From Phycisphaerae bacterium (lineage in GTDB: Bacteria; Planctomycetota; Phycisphaerae; FEN-1346; JAACEH01), in assembly GCA_012729015.1 (NCBI GenBank), contig JAAYDY010000119.1:1-48105 (forward strand): a stretch of DNA of 48,105 nucleotides, given 5' to 3'. Shown one piece after another: positions 1 through 8,229 of this stretch. Numbering within the stretch: position 1 is the first letter of the stretch; every line of letters starts with the position of its first letter. The position numbers and the translations under genes are program-made. The notes below the pieces were generated by a model, which saw only the letters and a list, made by a program, of their open reading frames with translations, was not told the DNA's origin and made no database searches.

Positions 1-303
1 CCTTCGGTGGGGCGCGCCTGCCTTCCTCGCTCGTGGTTGGAGCCGCCGCGCCATCTGTGTCCCTTCGCAGACGCCTGCCGGGTTACCCGGTCCGCACGCC
101 GTCAAGAACGGCAGTGTCACAAGGCACCACATACCAATATCATCGGCCGCTGATGATGTCAATGACAAAGAGTGCGCGGAATGCGGATTGACGCACTCGG
201 GCAAAGACATAGAGGTCAAGATCGTCAATAGATCATGGCCACGCCCCTCGACGGGCTCGGGGTCTACGACAAGCGTGGCCATGCCACCCGGTCGCGCGGA
301 GGA

Positions 304-349
304 TACAAGCCATTCGGCATGCCTGACGGGGCAGGCACGGCACCCGGCG
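304..349 (-). repeat. Dispersed hairpin element, module B
   Basis: The core TGCCTGACGGGGCAGGCA folds into a 6-bp stem with a 6-nt loop. It is preceded by CAAGCCATTCGGCA and followed by GGCACCCGGCG. The same flanks and core recur near 37181-37220 and 37490-37545, and the core also at 9761, 14882 and 27384. Strand is assigned so that the direction matches copies sitting just downstream of genes. Confidence 0.85.
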
Positions 350-416
350 TGGCCATGCCGCGCGGCTCCTTCTTCCGGTCGTGTGCCGCCGGGCGGGTTT
401 CCCTGCAACCTTCCCG

Positions 417-445
417 TTGGCAAATGGTTAAAGGCTCGGTATGAT
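417..445 (+). promoter_or_regulatory. Sigma-70-type promoter for the zinc-ribbon membrane protein
   Basis: TTGGCA (417-422), a 17-nt spacer and TATGAT (440-445) lie 40 nt before the start codon at 486, giving a leader of roughly 33 nt. Confidence 0.6.
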
Positions 446-485
446 ACTCAACTCTTGGTAGTCACGTCTTTTCGGAGGACGGCGT

Positions 486-911
486 ATGGCAAGCGGCAGC
501 TCGACCGATAATCCGGTTGCTGCGAAGGGGTGGCCGGCCCTGATACTCAGCGGGCTGGGTCTGGGTCTGGTGGCCGTGGGGCTTGTGGTGGCCAGCAAGG
601 ACACCGACAAGCACGCGACCCTGTGGAATGGGTTCACGAACTTCTGGGGCATCACGGGCATCACGTTCATCGTCGGCGGGCTGGCGGGCTGGTTCATCGC
701 CGGGCTCACGGTCACATGCCCGTTCTGCAAGCAGCACGTTCGGCGTAAAGACTATCCGCGTCCGGGCTACTTCTGCCCGAAGTGCGGCAAGACGGTGGGC
801 GGTCCGATCGGGAAGTCGGCCGCGGGAGACAAGTCCGATTCGTCGTCCTCGGGATCGCCGCCGTCGGGGGGCCGCGCGGGTCGCCGCCACATGCGTCACC
901 ACCTGCAATGA
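486..911 (+). CDS. Small membrane protein with C-terminal zinc ribbon
   Basis: A 141-aa protein of unknown function. Two hydrophobic segments (about residues 16-36 and 53-75) are followed by a CxxC...CxxC zinc ribbon (C78, C81, C97, C100) and a Ser/Gly/Arg-rich tail. Two membrane passes put the ribbon on the same side as the N-terminus, presumably the cytoplasm. The ATG is supported by GGAGGA at 474-479 and by a promoter at 417-445. It stands alone; the next gene has its own promoter. I do not recognise a named family. A ribbon attached to a membrane hairpin could bind nucleic acid or protein, but that is a guess. Confidence 0.75.
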   Translation: MASGSSTDNPVAAKGWPALILSGLGLGLVAVGLVVASKDTDKHATLWNGFTNFWGITGITFIVGGLAGWFIAGLTVTCPFCKQHVRRKDYPRPGYFCPKCGKTVGGPIGKSAAGDKSDSSSSGSPPSGGRAGRRHMRHHLQ

Positions 912-950
912 CCCAGCCGCGTTGCGTTCCCATGTCCTCCTGAAGCGGCC

Positions 951-978
951 TTGACATCGGCAGCCAGGAGTCTAAGCT
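951..978 (+). promoter_or_regulatory. Sigma-70-type promoter for the Gfo/Idh oxidoreductase
   Basis: A perfect TTGACA (951-956), 16-nt spacer and TAAGCT (973-978) lie about 100 nt before the GTG start at 1078. Confidence 0.5.
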
Positions 979-1077
979 TGCTCGGATTCGCAGTCGCTGG
1001 AGGGCCCGGCCGCGTGGGGCGGGTCGCACGGCGTCGGCGCGGTCGCGGGCCGGAAACCGCATTGGGAGTGGTGGACT

Positions 1078-2133
1078 GTGTCGGCGAGGAAACTGAGGGT
1101 CGGGATCGTCGGGTGCGGGGTGATCGCGCCGCTGCATGCCGAGAGCTATCGCCTGGCGGACGGGGTGGAGATCACCTGGGCGTGTGACCTGGTGGAGGAG
1201 AAGGCCCGGCGGCTGGCCGAGAAGTACGGCATCGCCCATGTCACGACGGACTACCGCGAGGTGACAGCGGCCGCGGACGTCGACTGCATCAGCGTTTGCA
1301 CGGACCACGCGAGCCATTCGCCGATCACGGTGGCGGCGCTGGACGGCGGCAAGCACGTGCTGTGCGAGAAGGCCCTGGCGGCGTCGCCGGCGGGGCTGGA
1401 CGCGATGTTCGCCGCGCACGCACGGCGCCCGGAGCTGGCGTTCGGCGGCGTGTTTCAGCACCGGTTCGACCAGGACGTGCAACTGCTGAAGCGTCTGGTG
1501 GAGGACGGGTCGCTGGGCGACCTGCTGACGGCGGGCGTGCAGATACGATGCTGGCGGTCGCCGGACTACTATCGGGCGGACCGGTGGCGCGGCACGTGGG
1601 CCGAAGAGGGCGGCGCGGTGCTCATCAACCAGGCGATTCACTTCATCGACGCGCTGCTGTGGATCGTCGGCGGCGCGCGGGCCGTCAACGGCGTGTACGC
1701 GAACCTGACGCACGGCGACTCGATGGAGACGGAGGACACGGCCGTGGCGACGCTGAAGTTCGCCGGCGGCGCGCTGGGCATTCTGGAGGCCACCTGCTCC
1801 AGCCACCTCAGTTGGGAACCGACGCTGTCGCTGCACGGGACCCGGGGGTCGATCGATCTTCGCGGGGGTCTGCCGCTGAAGGTGCGGTTCACGGACGAGG
1901 CGACGGCCAAGCGGATCGAGCAGGACCTGGCCGAGTGCGACCGCGCGATGAAGGTGGCGGCCGGCAAACGGCACTACGGGACGACGCATCCGGAACTGAT
2001 CGCGGACTTCGTGGAGGCGATTCGCGCCGGGCGGCAGCCGTTCGTGACGGCCCAGTCGGCCAGGCACGCCGTGGACGTGGTGCTGGGCATCTACCAGTCG
2101 CACCGCAGCGGCTCCTGGGTCGATCTGGCGTGA
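1078..2133 (+). CDS. Gfo/Idh/MocA family oxidoreductase
   Basis: A 351-aa NAD(P)-dependent sugar or cyclitol dehydrogenase of the Gfo/Idh/MocA family. The Rossmann motif GIVGCGVIA (residues 9-17) opens the protein, followed by the family's conserved EK step (E97-K98, in CEKALAA) and the catalytic-domain segment with N184, H188 and D191 (INQAIHFID), matching the family HxxD site. Length is typical. The GTG start is preceded by GGGAG at 1064-1068. A TIM-barrel isomerase follows 54 nt downstream on the same strand and an MFS transporter faces both, which suggests a small sugar-oxidation or isomerisation module. The substrate cannot be read from sequence; inositol-like polyols or oxidised sugars are usual for such pairs. 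Confidence 0.9.
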   Translation: MSARKLRVGIVGCGVIAPLHAESYRLADGVEITWACDLVEEKARRLAEKYGIAHVTTDYREVTAAADVDCISVCTDHASHSPITVAALDGGKHVLCEKALAASPAGLDAMFAAHARRPELAFGGVFQHRFDQDVQLLKRLVEDGSLGDLLTAGVQIRCWRSPDYYRADRWRGTWAEEGGAVLINQAIHFIDALLWIVGGARAVNGVYANLTHGDSMETEDTAVATLKFAGGALGILEATCSSHLSWEPTLSLHGTRGSIDLRGGLPLKVRFTDEATAKRIEQDLAECDRAMKVAAGKRHYGTTHPELIADFVEAIRAGRQPFVTAQSARHAVDVVLGIYQSHRSGSWVDLA

Positions 2134-2187
2134 GCATCGGTTTGCCGTGGCCGTCGCTTGCGGCCGCGGAGCAGGAAGGGGCGAGGC

Positions 2188-3078
2188 ATGTATCTGACGG
2201 GATTCGCGGATGAGGCGGGCGTGTCGGTGGAAGCGCAGATTCGCGCGACGCGCGAGCTGGGATGGCACTGCATCGAGGCTCGCAAGATCGACGGCGAAAC
2301 GAACATTCACGATATCGACCAGGACCAGTTCGTGGCCGCGTGCGACAAGCTGGACGCCGCGGGCGTGCGGGTGAACTGCTTCGGGTCGGCCATCGCGAAC
2401 TGGGCCAAGCAGATCACCGATCCGTTCGAGGTGACGCTGGCGGAGGTGTCGCGCGCGATCCCGCGGATGCAGCGGCTGGGGTGCAAGCTGATCCGCGTGA
2501 TGAGCTACGCGGTGCTGAAGGACCGCGGGCCGGACGACCAGATGGAGTCCGAGCGGTTCCGCCGCATGAGGGAACTCCAGAAGCGGTTCGGCGACGCCGG
2601 GCTGACGATGGTTCACGAGAACTGCATGAACTACGGCGGCATGGGCTGGACCTACACGATGAAGCTCGTGGAGAACGTGCCGGGGCTGAAGCTGGTGTAC
2701 GACACGGGGAACCCCGTGACGTCGGACGACCGGACGCAGCCGGCCCCGTATCCGAAACAGTCGTCGTGGGAGTTCTACCGGCACGTCAAGGACCACGTGG
2801 CCTACGTCCACATCAAGGACGGCCGGTTCGACGCGGCGACGGGCAAGATGGTCTACACGTTTGCCGGCGAGGGCGACGGGGACGTGCGCCGGATCGTCAA
2901 GGATCTGCTGGACGGCGGGTACGACGGGGGCTTTTCGATGGAGCCGCACCTGGCCGTGGTGCACCACGACGCGGGGGTGCAGGCGTCGGCGCGGGTCCGG
3001 TTCGACAATTACGTGGAGTATGGGCGGCGGTTCATGGCACTCGTCCGCGAGCTCGGCTACGGCGACAAGCTGGCGTAG
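2188..3078 (+). CDS. Sugar phosphate isomerase/epimerase, xylose isomerase-like TIM barrel
   Basis: A 296-aa protein of the AP-endonuclease-2/xylose-isomerase-like barrel family (relatives IolE, IolI, Hyi). The four expected metal-ligand positions are visible: E144 in MVHENCMN, D172 in LVYDTGNP, H208 in AYVHIKDG and E252 in FSMEPHL. The ATG at 2188 is chosen over an in-frame start at 2158 because GGAAGGGG (about 2174-2181) sits at the right distance. It follows the Gfo/Idh oxidoreductase by 54 nt, so the two are probably co-transcribed and act on the same sugar. Isomerase, epimerase or dehydratase activity cannot be distinguished. Confidence 0.88.
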   Translation: MYLTGFADEAGVSVEAQIRATRELGWHCIEARKIDGETNIHDIDQDQFVAACDKLDAAGVRVNCFGSAIANWAKQITDPFEVTLAEVSRAIPRMQRLGCKLIRVMSYAVLKDRGPDDQMESERFRRMRELQKRFGDAGLTMVHENCMNYGGMGWTYTMKLVENVPGLKLVYDTGNPVTSDDRTQPAPYPKQSSWEFYRHVKDHVAYVHIKDGRFDAATGKMVYTFAGEGDGDVRRIVKDLLDGGYDGGFSMEPHLAVVHHDAGVQASARVRFDNYVEYGRRFMALVRELGYGDKLA

Positions 3079-3137
3079 CGCGTGTTGCGCCGATGGCGGC
3101 TTGAGCGTCGTCGGATCGCCCGCGGCGAGAGTCGCAC

Positions 3138-4466
3138 TCAGGCGTCTTTTTCGCTGACGAAGGCCGGGTCGCGTCGCTCGGCGCGGTCCTGGAGATAGAA
3201 GCCGATGCCGCCTGCGGTCATGATGGCGGCGCCGATGAAGAAGACGGCGTTGCCGAAGGCGGCGTAGAGCGCCCCGCCGATCAGCGGCGCCACCAGTCCG
3301 CGGATTCCCGTCAGGAAACTGTGTGCGGCGACCAGTTGCGCCGGGTCCTCGCGGCGGCTGTAGTGGAGCGATCCGAGGGACCAGATGAGGTCGGCGCCGC
3401 TCATGCCGAAGCCCATGGCCGCGCGGCTCATGTAGACCAGCCATCCGCCGCTGCCCGTCACGGCGGCATACCCGAACAGCAGCCACGCGACCACCCAGAA
3501 CGGCGTGTTGAAGGTGCGGGCCTTGCTCGGGGACAGGCGATCGACCAGCGGCGCCCACAGTGCCGCCGAGGCCATCTGGGTCACGCCCGGAATGACCGTT
3601 GCCAGCACCAGGTACTCCGTGTAGTTCATGTTCCACTTGTCGGGATCGACCATGACCATGGTCATCGCGGGCAGGCAGACCACGTTGCCGACGCCGTTGA
3701 AGGTCTGCCAGATCTGGTACCGCGCGAAATGAGGATTGCGGCGGAGCAGGTCGAGGAGGTTGTTGGGGACCAGTTGGCGGAGCAGTTCGCGGCCGTTGCA
3801 CCCCGACGGGTACGCCTCTTCGCCCAGGACCCTCTGGCGTCCGTAGACGAGGCCGGCCGCCACCAGCGCGAGGCTGCCGACGACGAGAATCCAGACGAAG
3901 CCGCGGTCGCTGCTGCCGCGCGACTGCTCGAGCATCAGGGCCACGCCCACCGCGATCGGCAGCGACGCGATGAGCTTGAAGACGTTGATCCGCGACACCA
4001 CCCGCGCGCGGACGAAGACGGGGTAGTTGCAGCGATAGACGGAGGTGACCAGGACGTTGAAGCCCGAAGCCGCAAGCCAGGCGAGGGTCGTCAGGCACAT
4101 GAACGACATCGCCTCGGCCGAAACGCCCCAGACCAGCGGCTGCGAGGCCCTCGGTCCGACCACACGAGGCAGCACGACCGAGGCGGCGGCCGCCAGGACG
4201 AGACATACGGCCGTCAGGTAGGCCCCGAGGCGAACGAAGGGCACCTTGCGGCGCAGGAACGTGGCCCCGGACCAGGCGGGCGACAGCAACTGGTTGACCA
4301 TGGGCAGGGCGACGGCCAGGGCCAGCAGCCAGTCGGGGGCGGCCAGGCTCTTGCGGAGGACGGCGGTGGTCAGGGCCAGCATCGCCAGGCCCAGGGACAG
4401 GGCGCTGGCCGAAGCCAGGTCGATCCGGAAGGATCGTGCAGCCGAAGCTGGAATTCGGAAGGCCAT
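3138..4466 (-). CDS. MFS-type membrane transporter
   Basis: A 442-aa polytopic membrane protein with about 12 hydrophobic segments spread over its length and a loop rich in charged residues in the middle (about residues 205-255), the layout of a major facilitator protein. It converges on the Gfo/Idh and isomerase genes with a 60-nt gap, so a sugar or sugar-acid substrate is plausible but inferred only from position. The start at 4466 is the first ATG; a short GAGG lies just upstream, so the Shine-Dalgarno is weak and a slightly later start is possible. Confidence 0.82.
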   Translation of the reverse strand: MAFRIPASAARSFRIDLASASALSLGLAMLALTTAVLRKSLAAPDWLLALAVALPMVNQLLSPAWSGATFLRRKVPFVRLGAYLTAVCLVLAAAASVVLPRVVGPRASQPLVWGVSAEAMSFMCLTTLAWLAASGFNVLVTSVYRCNYPVFVRARVVSRINVFKLIASLPIAVGVALMLEQSRGSSDRGFVWILVVGSLALVAAGLVYGRQRVLGEEAYPSGCNGRELLRQLVPNNLLDLLRRNPHFARYQIWQTFNGVGNVVCLPAMTMVMVDPDKWNMNYTEYLVLATVIPGVTQMASAALWAPLVDRLSPSKARTFNTPFWVVAWLLFGYAAVTGSGGWLVYMSRAAMGFGMSGADLIWSLGSLHYSRREDPAQLVAAHSFLTGIRGLVAPLIGGALYAAFGNAVFFIGAAIMTAGGIGFYLQDRAERRDPAFVSEKDA

Positions 4467-4655
4467 GGCCTCGGGCCGCCTGGGGTCAGGCGACCGGAAC
4501 CGTTGCGACTACGCCCACGCGCGACCGTGCGACGAGAAAGAGATCGACGAAAAAGACAATCCTCTCGCCTCGCGGCGGGAGGATTGCGGAGACACAGGCG
4601 AAGCCATCGAGCGTCGCGACGAGGGCCCGCCGGGCCCGCAGCGACACGCCAAGCC

Positions 4656-4865
4656 CTACTCGTTGATGAAGAACGTCAGGTGCGAGGGGCGTTCGTCCAT
4701 GAGGATGCTTGAGTGGAAGTCGTCCACGATCGCCCGCTTGTCGGCCATGTTGGAACGACGGCTCATGCGTTCGGTGTAAATCTGGTGCGAGTCCTTCGGA
4801 CCGCCGCAACCGACCATCGCTACGCTGCTGACCAGAAGCACCGCCAGAATCACGAGTGTACGCAT
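4656..4865 (-). CDS. Small predicted lipoprotein
   Basis: A 69-aa protein with a classic lipoprotein signal: MR, a hydrophobic run, then VAMVGC with the lipidation cysteine at residue 20. The mature part is only about 50 residues, polar, and ends LTFFINE. The ATG at 4865 is favoured over an upstream in-frame start at 4913 because AGGAG lies 7 nt before it and because the signal peptide then begins correctly. A TTGACA / 18 nt / TACACT promoter lies at 4946-4975. Function unknown. Confidence 0.8.
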   Translation of the reverse strand: MRTLVILAVLLVSSVAMVGCGGPKDSHQIYTERMSRRSNMADKRAIVDDFHSSILMDERPSHLTFFINE

Positions 4866-4945
4866 CGCAAGACTCCTGAGCAAAGGGGACTTCGTCGGAT
4901 GTTCCCAAGCCACCGTCTGTCACGAATCGTATGAAAACGACCCAT

Positions 4946-4975
4946 AGTGTACGCTGTGGCGGGCGGCCCTGTCAA
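4946..4975 (-). promoter_or_regulatory. Sigma-70-type promoter for the small lipoprotein
   Basis: On the minus strand TTGACA (4975-4970), an 18-nt spacer and TACACT (4951-4946). The same boxes and spacing occur upstream of the HU gene at 5518-5547. Confidence 0.55.
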
Positions 4976-5125
4976 GTGCCAAAAACCCCAGTAAGGACAG
5001 TAAGTTACGGGAGCCGGGCGTCTGGCTGCCGGGGGGCGGCGGACCCGGTTGCGGCCGCGCGAGCCAGCTGCCCGGGGCGCCGAACCGTCGGCGGGGCGCT
5101 GCGGCTCCCGCGGCCGCGCGGGCGG

Positions 5126-5455
5126 TCACTCGACCGGGCACCGCGTTTCGGCGACCGGCCGCGCGAGCTGGTCCGGCTCGATGGTCGCGATCCGCTGGGC
5201 CATTTCCTTGCCGGGCTTGAAGCTCACAGCGGCTCGTTGCGGCACGTCCACGCGTTCGTTGGTGCGGGGATTGCGGGCCTTGCGGGGCGCCCGGAGGCGA
5301 ATCTCGAACACGCCGAAGTTCCGCAGTTCAATGCGGTGTTCCGCCGCCAGCGTCTCGGTGATGCCGTCGAAGGTCCGCTGGACCACTTCGTATACCAGAC
5401 TCTGGCTCACGCCGAGTTCTGAAGCGATCTGCTTCACGATGTCTTTCTTGGTCAT
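5126..5455 (-). CDS. HU/IHF family DNA-binding protein
   Basis: A 109-aa nucleoid protein that bends DNA as a dimer. It starts MTKKDIVKQIA as HU proteins do, and has the signature stretch NFGVF...RKARNPRTNE followed by VSFKPGKEM, which carries the DNA-binding beta arm. About 15 residues extend past the usual 90-residue HU end (tail ATIEPDQLARPVAETRCPVE), which is unusual but modest. The start at 5455 is preferred over 5470: AGG lies 9 nt before it and the family begins at this Met. It has its own promoter at 5518-5547. Confidence 0.93.
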   Translation of the reverse strand: MTKKDIVKQIASELGVSQSLVYEVVQRTFDGITETLAAEHRIELRNFGVFEIRLRAPRKARNPRTNERVDVPQRAAVSFKPGKEMAQRIATIEPDQLARPVAETRCPVE

Positions 5456-5517
5456 CTTGCAAGGCCTCATGTTGCACGTCTGCGGCGGTGTGCCTTCTCA
5501 TGTTGCGTCAGAACCAA

Positions 5518-5547
5518 AGTGTAATCTCCAAGGACTCCCGTTGTCAA
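5518..5547 (-). promoter_or_regulatory. Sigma-70-type promoter for the HU gene
   Basis: TTGACA (5547-5542), 18-nt spacer, TACACT (5523-5518) on the minus strand, about 60 nt before the start codon. Confidence 0.6.
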
Positions 5548-5570
5548 GTAGTAATGCCAATGGGATAAAC

Positions 5571-6089
5571 CTATATAGGATGAGTCGGTGGTGGCCAAAT
5601 GGCCTTGATATAGGCCAGTGCGGGGCCATACCATTGGAGCAACTCGTTGTCGCGCACGATGCTCCGCAACCGGTCGTGCAAGTCGGCTGCGAGCCGTTCG
5701 AGCTGTGCCGCGTCGCCGGTTTTACAGAAGAATATCCTGCATCCGAGGGGGCGAACGGGATGAATCCGGCAGCGCGGGCCGTCCTGAAACGGACAGAGGC
5801 CGGCATCAAGGCGGCGGCGCACGTCGCGCGGGTCGGTCGCGAGGTGCCGCCGGGCCCAGTCGAGGCAGACGTCCAGCTCGGCCTTCATGGCGAACAGGAC
5901 GTGGCCGCGGCGGGGAAAGTCGCAGCACTGGCCGCACGCGCGGCACTGGACGCCGAGGTCGGCCAGGCGGCGGTCGCACTCGGCCCAGAGGGCTTCCAGG
6001 GCGGCCGCGACGCGGGGGTCCGGCGGCGACGCTGCGGGAATGGGTTCCCACGGAGCGGTGCCCGACGAGGATGGCAGCGGAGGCGTCAC
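5571..6089 (-). CDS. YkgJ-type cysteine-cluster protein (zinc/iron-chelating)
   Basis: A 172-aa protein of the YkgJ family, putative Zn or Fe-S cluster binders. The cluster is CRACGQCC near residue 50, then CPF, CRIH, PLGCRIFFC in the second half, the expected CxxCxxCC...C...C spacing. It begins with GTG, preceded 8 nt upstream by GAGG that overlaps the end of the upstream gene. Only 10 nt separate it from the second YkgJ-type gene, so the two are an operon. Family members lack a settled biochemical role; some occur near radical-SAM or methyltransferase genes, but no such partner is next to it here. Confidence 0.88.
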   Translation of the reverse strand: MTPPLPSSSGTAPWEPIPAASPPDPRVAAALEALWAECDRRLADLGVQCRACGQCCDFPRRGHVLFAMKAELDVCLDWARRHLATDPRDVRRRLDAGLCPFQDGPRCRIHPVRPLGCRIFFCKTGDAAQLERLAADLHDRLRSIVRDNELLQWYGPALAYIKAIWPPPTHPI

Positions 6090-6099
6090 AGCGCGGACC

Positions 6100-6534
6100 T
6101 CAGACGAGGACCATGTTCTTGCGGCGTTCGATCTCGGCCAGCGACCAGAGGCGCCCGCGGTCCATGCCGGGGCACCGCTGTTTGGCCTCCTGCCAGGCGC
6201 GCGGCGAGCTGAGGTTGCTCGGCCAGAAGGGCCACGTGCGGCACTGCATCGGCCGCACGCCGTAGACGCGGCACTTGCCGCCCTGGAGCATGCAGCAGTC
6301 GCCGTTGTCCATTTCGCGGAGGCTGAAGCCTTCCTCGTACTCGGCGACGTACATCTGGCAGAAGTCCAGGACGTGCATGCCGACGGTCTCGGCGATGCGG
6401 GCGAGTTCCTCGTGCGTGGCCCAGATGTATCCGGGTTCGCCGCCGCAGCAGCGCCCGCACGCCTGACACTCGAACCGCAGCCCCTGGTGGTACCAGGGAC
6501 GGTTGTCGGCGATCTTCAGTTTCTTCTTGCCCAT
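6100..6534 (-). CDS. YkgJ-type cysteine-cluster protein
   Basis: A 144-aa YkgJ-family protein with CQACGRCC (about residues 23-30), then CCMLQGGKCRVYGVRPMQCRTWPF. It is the first gene of a two-gene operon with the other YkgJ protein. The two share the motif layout but differ outside the cysteines, so this is an old duplication or two subfamilies. AAGGAG 7 nt before the ATG fixes the start. Upstream lies the MITE-like insertion at 6581-6708, only 46 nt from the start codon; no promoter boxes were found between them. Confidence 0.9.
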   Translation of the reverse strand: MGKKKLKIADNRPWYHQGLRFECQACGRCCGGEPGYIWATHEELARIAETVGMHVLDFCQMYVAEYEEGFSLREMDNGDCCMLQGGKCRVYGVRPMQCRTWPFWPSNLSSPRAWQEAKQRCPGMDRGRLWSLAEIERRKNMVLV

Positions 6535-6580
6535 GGGGCGGCTCCTTGCGCCGGCCAGCCCGGCGGCACATGCAGGCTAT

Positions 6581-6708
6581 CAGCCCGTTGAGGAAGTCGG
6601 AGTCCGTGTGGCACGCCCGCCCTCGGGCGTGGCGACAGACCGAAAACGACGGTTTCCGCGGTGACTGCACAGCCGAGGGCGGCTGTGCCACACTTTCTCA
6701 ACGGGCTG
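6581..6708. mobile_element. MITE-like element with inverted repeats and 4-bp target duplication
   Basis: The left end CAGCCCGTTGAGGAAGT (6581-6597) matches the complement of the right end (6692-6708) at 16 of 17 positions; the palindrome resumes as GTGTGGCAC (6606-6614) against GTGCCACAC (6685-6693). CTAT flanks both ends (6577-6580 and 6709-6712), as expected for a target-site duplication. Inside are two hairpins, GCACGCCCG/CGGGCGTG and GCACAGCC/GGCTGTGC. At 128 bp it has no coding capacity and would need a transposase in trans. Confidence 0.72.
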
Positions 6709-6740
6709 CTATTGTACACTGCCTGTCAAGCCCGTGCGAC

Positions 6741-6896
6741 CGCGTGGCTGCAAGCAGCCACCCTACGCAGGTTGTGTTCACAGGGTGCCATGTCAGGCAT
6801 GGGCAAGTTTCCTTGCGCTTCTGCGTGGCTGCCCCTCGACGGTGCTCGGGGACTGCGTCAAGCAGCCACCCTGCGCTGGTTGTGTGGGCAGAGTTC
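6741..6896 (+). repeat. Two tandem, diverged copies of the dispersed hairpin element
   Basis: Copy one (6741-6780) has GCGTGGCTGC joined directly to AAGCAGCCACCCT, the same stem as copy two but with the loop missing. Copy two (6784-6896) has GTCAGGCATGGG, TTTCCTTGCGCTTC, then GCGTGGCTGC...GCAGCCACCCT with the CCTCGACGGTGCTCGG loop. Both stems are followed by GGTTGTGT. The order matches the 14882-15007 copy. Confidence 0.75.
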
Positions 6897-6904
6897 GCAG
6901 GGGC

Positions 6905-6933
6905 TTGCCTCTGGGGGGCGAAACCACTAGAAT
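6905..6933 (+). promoter_or_regulatory. Sigma-70-type promoter for leuB
   Basis: TTGCCT (6905-6910), 17-nt spacer, TAGAAT (6928-6933), 45 nt before the GTG start of leuB. The mgtE promoter has the same two boxes. Confidence 0.5.
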
Positions 6934-6977
6934 GGGCCGATTCACAGGTGATGGGATCCATGTAAGGAGAAGCTCCA

Positions 6978-8078
6978 GTGGCAAAGGCGAAAGCGGCAGG
7001 GAAGGCGAAGGCGGCGGCCGGGCGGAAGTACGCGATTGCGGTTCTGGGCGGCGACGGCACGGGGCCGGAAGTCGTGGCCGAGGCGATGAAGGTGCTCAAG
7101 GCCGTCAGCAAGCTCGAAGGGTTCAGCTACACGGCCACCGACTTTGACTACGGCGGCGAGCGGTATCTGAAGACCGGCGAGATCATCACGGACGAGCAGG
7201 TGGACGAGTTGCGGCAGTTCGACGCGATCATGCTCGGGGCCGTGGGCCATCCGGACGTCAAGCCGGGCATCCTGGAGAAGGGGCTGCTGTTGAAGCTCCG
7301 GTTCCAGTTGGACCAGTATATTAATCTGCGTCCGGTGAAGCTGTATCCGGGCGTCCCGACGCCGCTGGCCGACCGCACGCCCGAGGACATCGACTTCACG
7401 ATCATCCGCGAGAACACCGAGGGGCTGTACTCGGGCATGGGCGGCGTGGTCTACAAGGGGACGGCGAACGAGGTGGCGACGCAGATCATGTGCAACACGC
7501 GGCAGGGCGTGGAGCGGTGCCTGCGGTTCGCGTTCGAGGAGTGCCGCCGTCGCAACGACAAGAAGATGCTGACGCTGGTGGCGAAGACGAACGTGCTGAC
7601 CTATTGCAGCGACCTGTGGTTCCGGACGTTCCACGAGATCGGCGAGGCGGACTATCCGGACATCAAGCGGGACTACAACCACGTGGACGCGTGCTGCATG
7701 TGGATGGTCAAGAGCCCGGACTACTACGACACGATCGTCGTGAGCAACATGTTCGGCGACATCATCACGGACCTGGCGGCGATCATCCAGGGCGGCCTGG
7801 GCGTGGCCGCGGGCGGCAACATCCACCCGCAGGGCGTGAGCATGTTCGAGCCGATCGGCGGCAGTGCGCCGAAGTACACGGGCCTGGGCGTGATCAACCC
7901 GATTGCGGCCATCGGGGCGATGAAGATGCTGCTGGAGTCGCTGGGCGAGCGTAAGGCCGGCAAGCGCATCGAGAAGGCCATTATGACCGTCACGGGCACG
8001 AAGATGAAGAGCATGAGCGCCGGGAAAATGGGCTACTCGACGAGCGAAGTGGGCGATCTGGTGTGCGAGGCGCTGTGA
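6978..8078 (+). CDS. leuB: 3-isopropylmalate dehydrogenase
   Basis: A 366-aa NAD-dependent beta-decarboxylating dehydrogenase of leucine biosynthesis, resembling the actinobacterial LeuB type. Seen: GGDGTGPEV near the N-terminus, ERGLLL-type segment (EKGLLLKLRFQLD), the substrate-site arginine in NLRPVKLYPG, RENTEG, KTNVLTY, the metal-binding NMFGDIITDLAA, and the NAD-site GGSAPKYTG. An Ala/Lys-rich extension of about 16 residues precedes the family start. The GTG is set by AAGGAGA 7 nt upstream. It stands alone, without other leu genes, so a related substrate (tartrate, homoisocitrate) cannot be fully excluded. Confidence 0.85.
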   Translation: MAKAKAAGKAKAAAGRKYAIAVLGGDGTGPEVVAEAMKVLKAVSKLEGFSYTATDFDYGGERYLKTGEIITDEQVDELRQFDAIMLGAVGHPDVKPGILEKGLLLKLRFQLDQYINLRPVKLYPGVPTPLADRTPEDIDFTIIRENTEGLYSGMGGVVYKGTANEVATQIMCNTRQGVERCLRFAFEECRRRNDKKMLTLVAKTNVLTYCSDLWFRTFHEIGEADYPDIKRDYNHVDACCMWMVKSPDYYDTIVVSNMFGDIITDLAAIIQGGLGVAAGGNIHPQGVSMFEPIGGSAPKYTGLGVINPIAAIGAMKMLLESLGERKAGKRIEKAIMTVTGTKMKSMSAGKMGYSTSEVGDLVCEAL

Positions 8079-8109
8079 GCCTGCGGCACACGACTGCGAG
8101 ACGACCTGT

Positions 8110-8138
8110 CGGCGGCGGTTCCTGTGGGGACCGCCGCC
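8110..8138 (+). terminator. Hairpin downstream of leuB without U-tract
   Basis: A 13-bp stem (8110-8122 with 8126-8138, one G-U pair) and a 3-nt loop begin 31 nt after the leuB stop. No run of T follows, so it may protect the 3' end rather than terminate. Confidence 0.5.
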
Positions 8139-8229
8139 GCTGTATTATGAGTCAGTGGCCGCATCACAGGTCCATGCCATCTCTGTAAATGCGCCTCATC
8201 TTCGCAGAAGAAAATGCCGATGGGTGATA

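Larger units (their letters stand above)
1..485. other. Left-edge intergenic stretch without a convincing gene
   Basis: No frame here gives a recognisable protein. One frame stays open from the left edge to about 511, but its translation is low-complexity and runs through repeat DNA into the next gene. The stretch holds a fragment like the loop of the dispersed hairpin element (242-262), one copy of its TGCCTG/CAGGCA hairpin (304-349) and the promoter of the next gene (417-445). The first 180 bases could be the tail of a gene entering from the left, but I cannot show it. Confidence 0.5.

Noticed and set aside
188..511. Open frame at the left edge
   Set aside because: Runs through a dispersed repeat and the promoter of the next gene; no domain and no ribosome site.
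712..4206. Open minus-strand frame of 1164 codons
   Set aside because: Arg/Pro/His-rich shadow of GC-rich genes; it overlaps two well-supported plus-strand enzymes and a transporter and has no domain.
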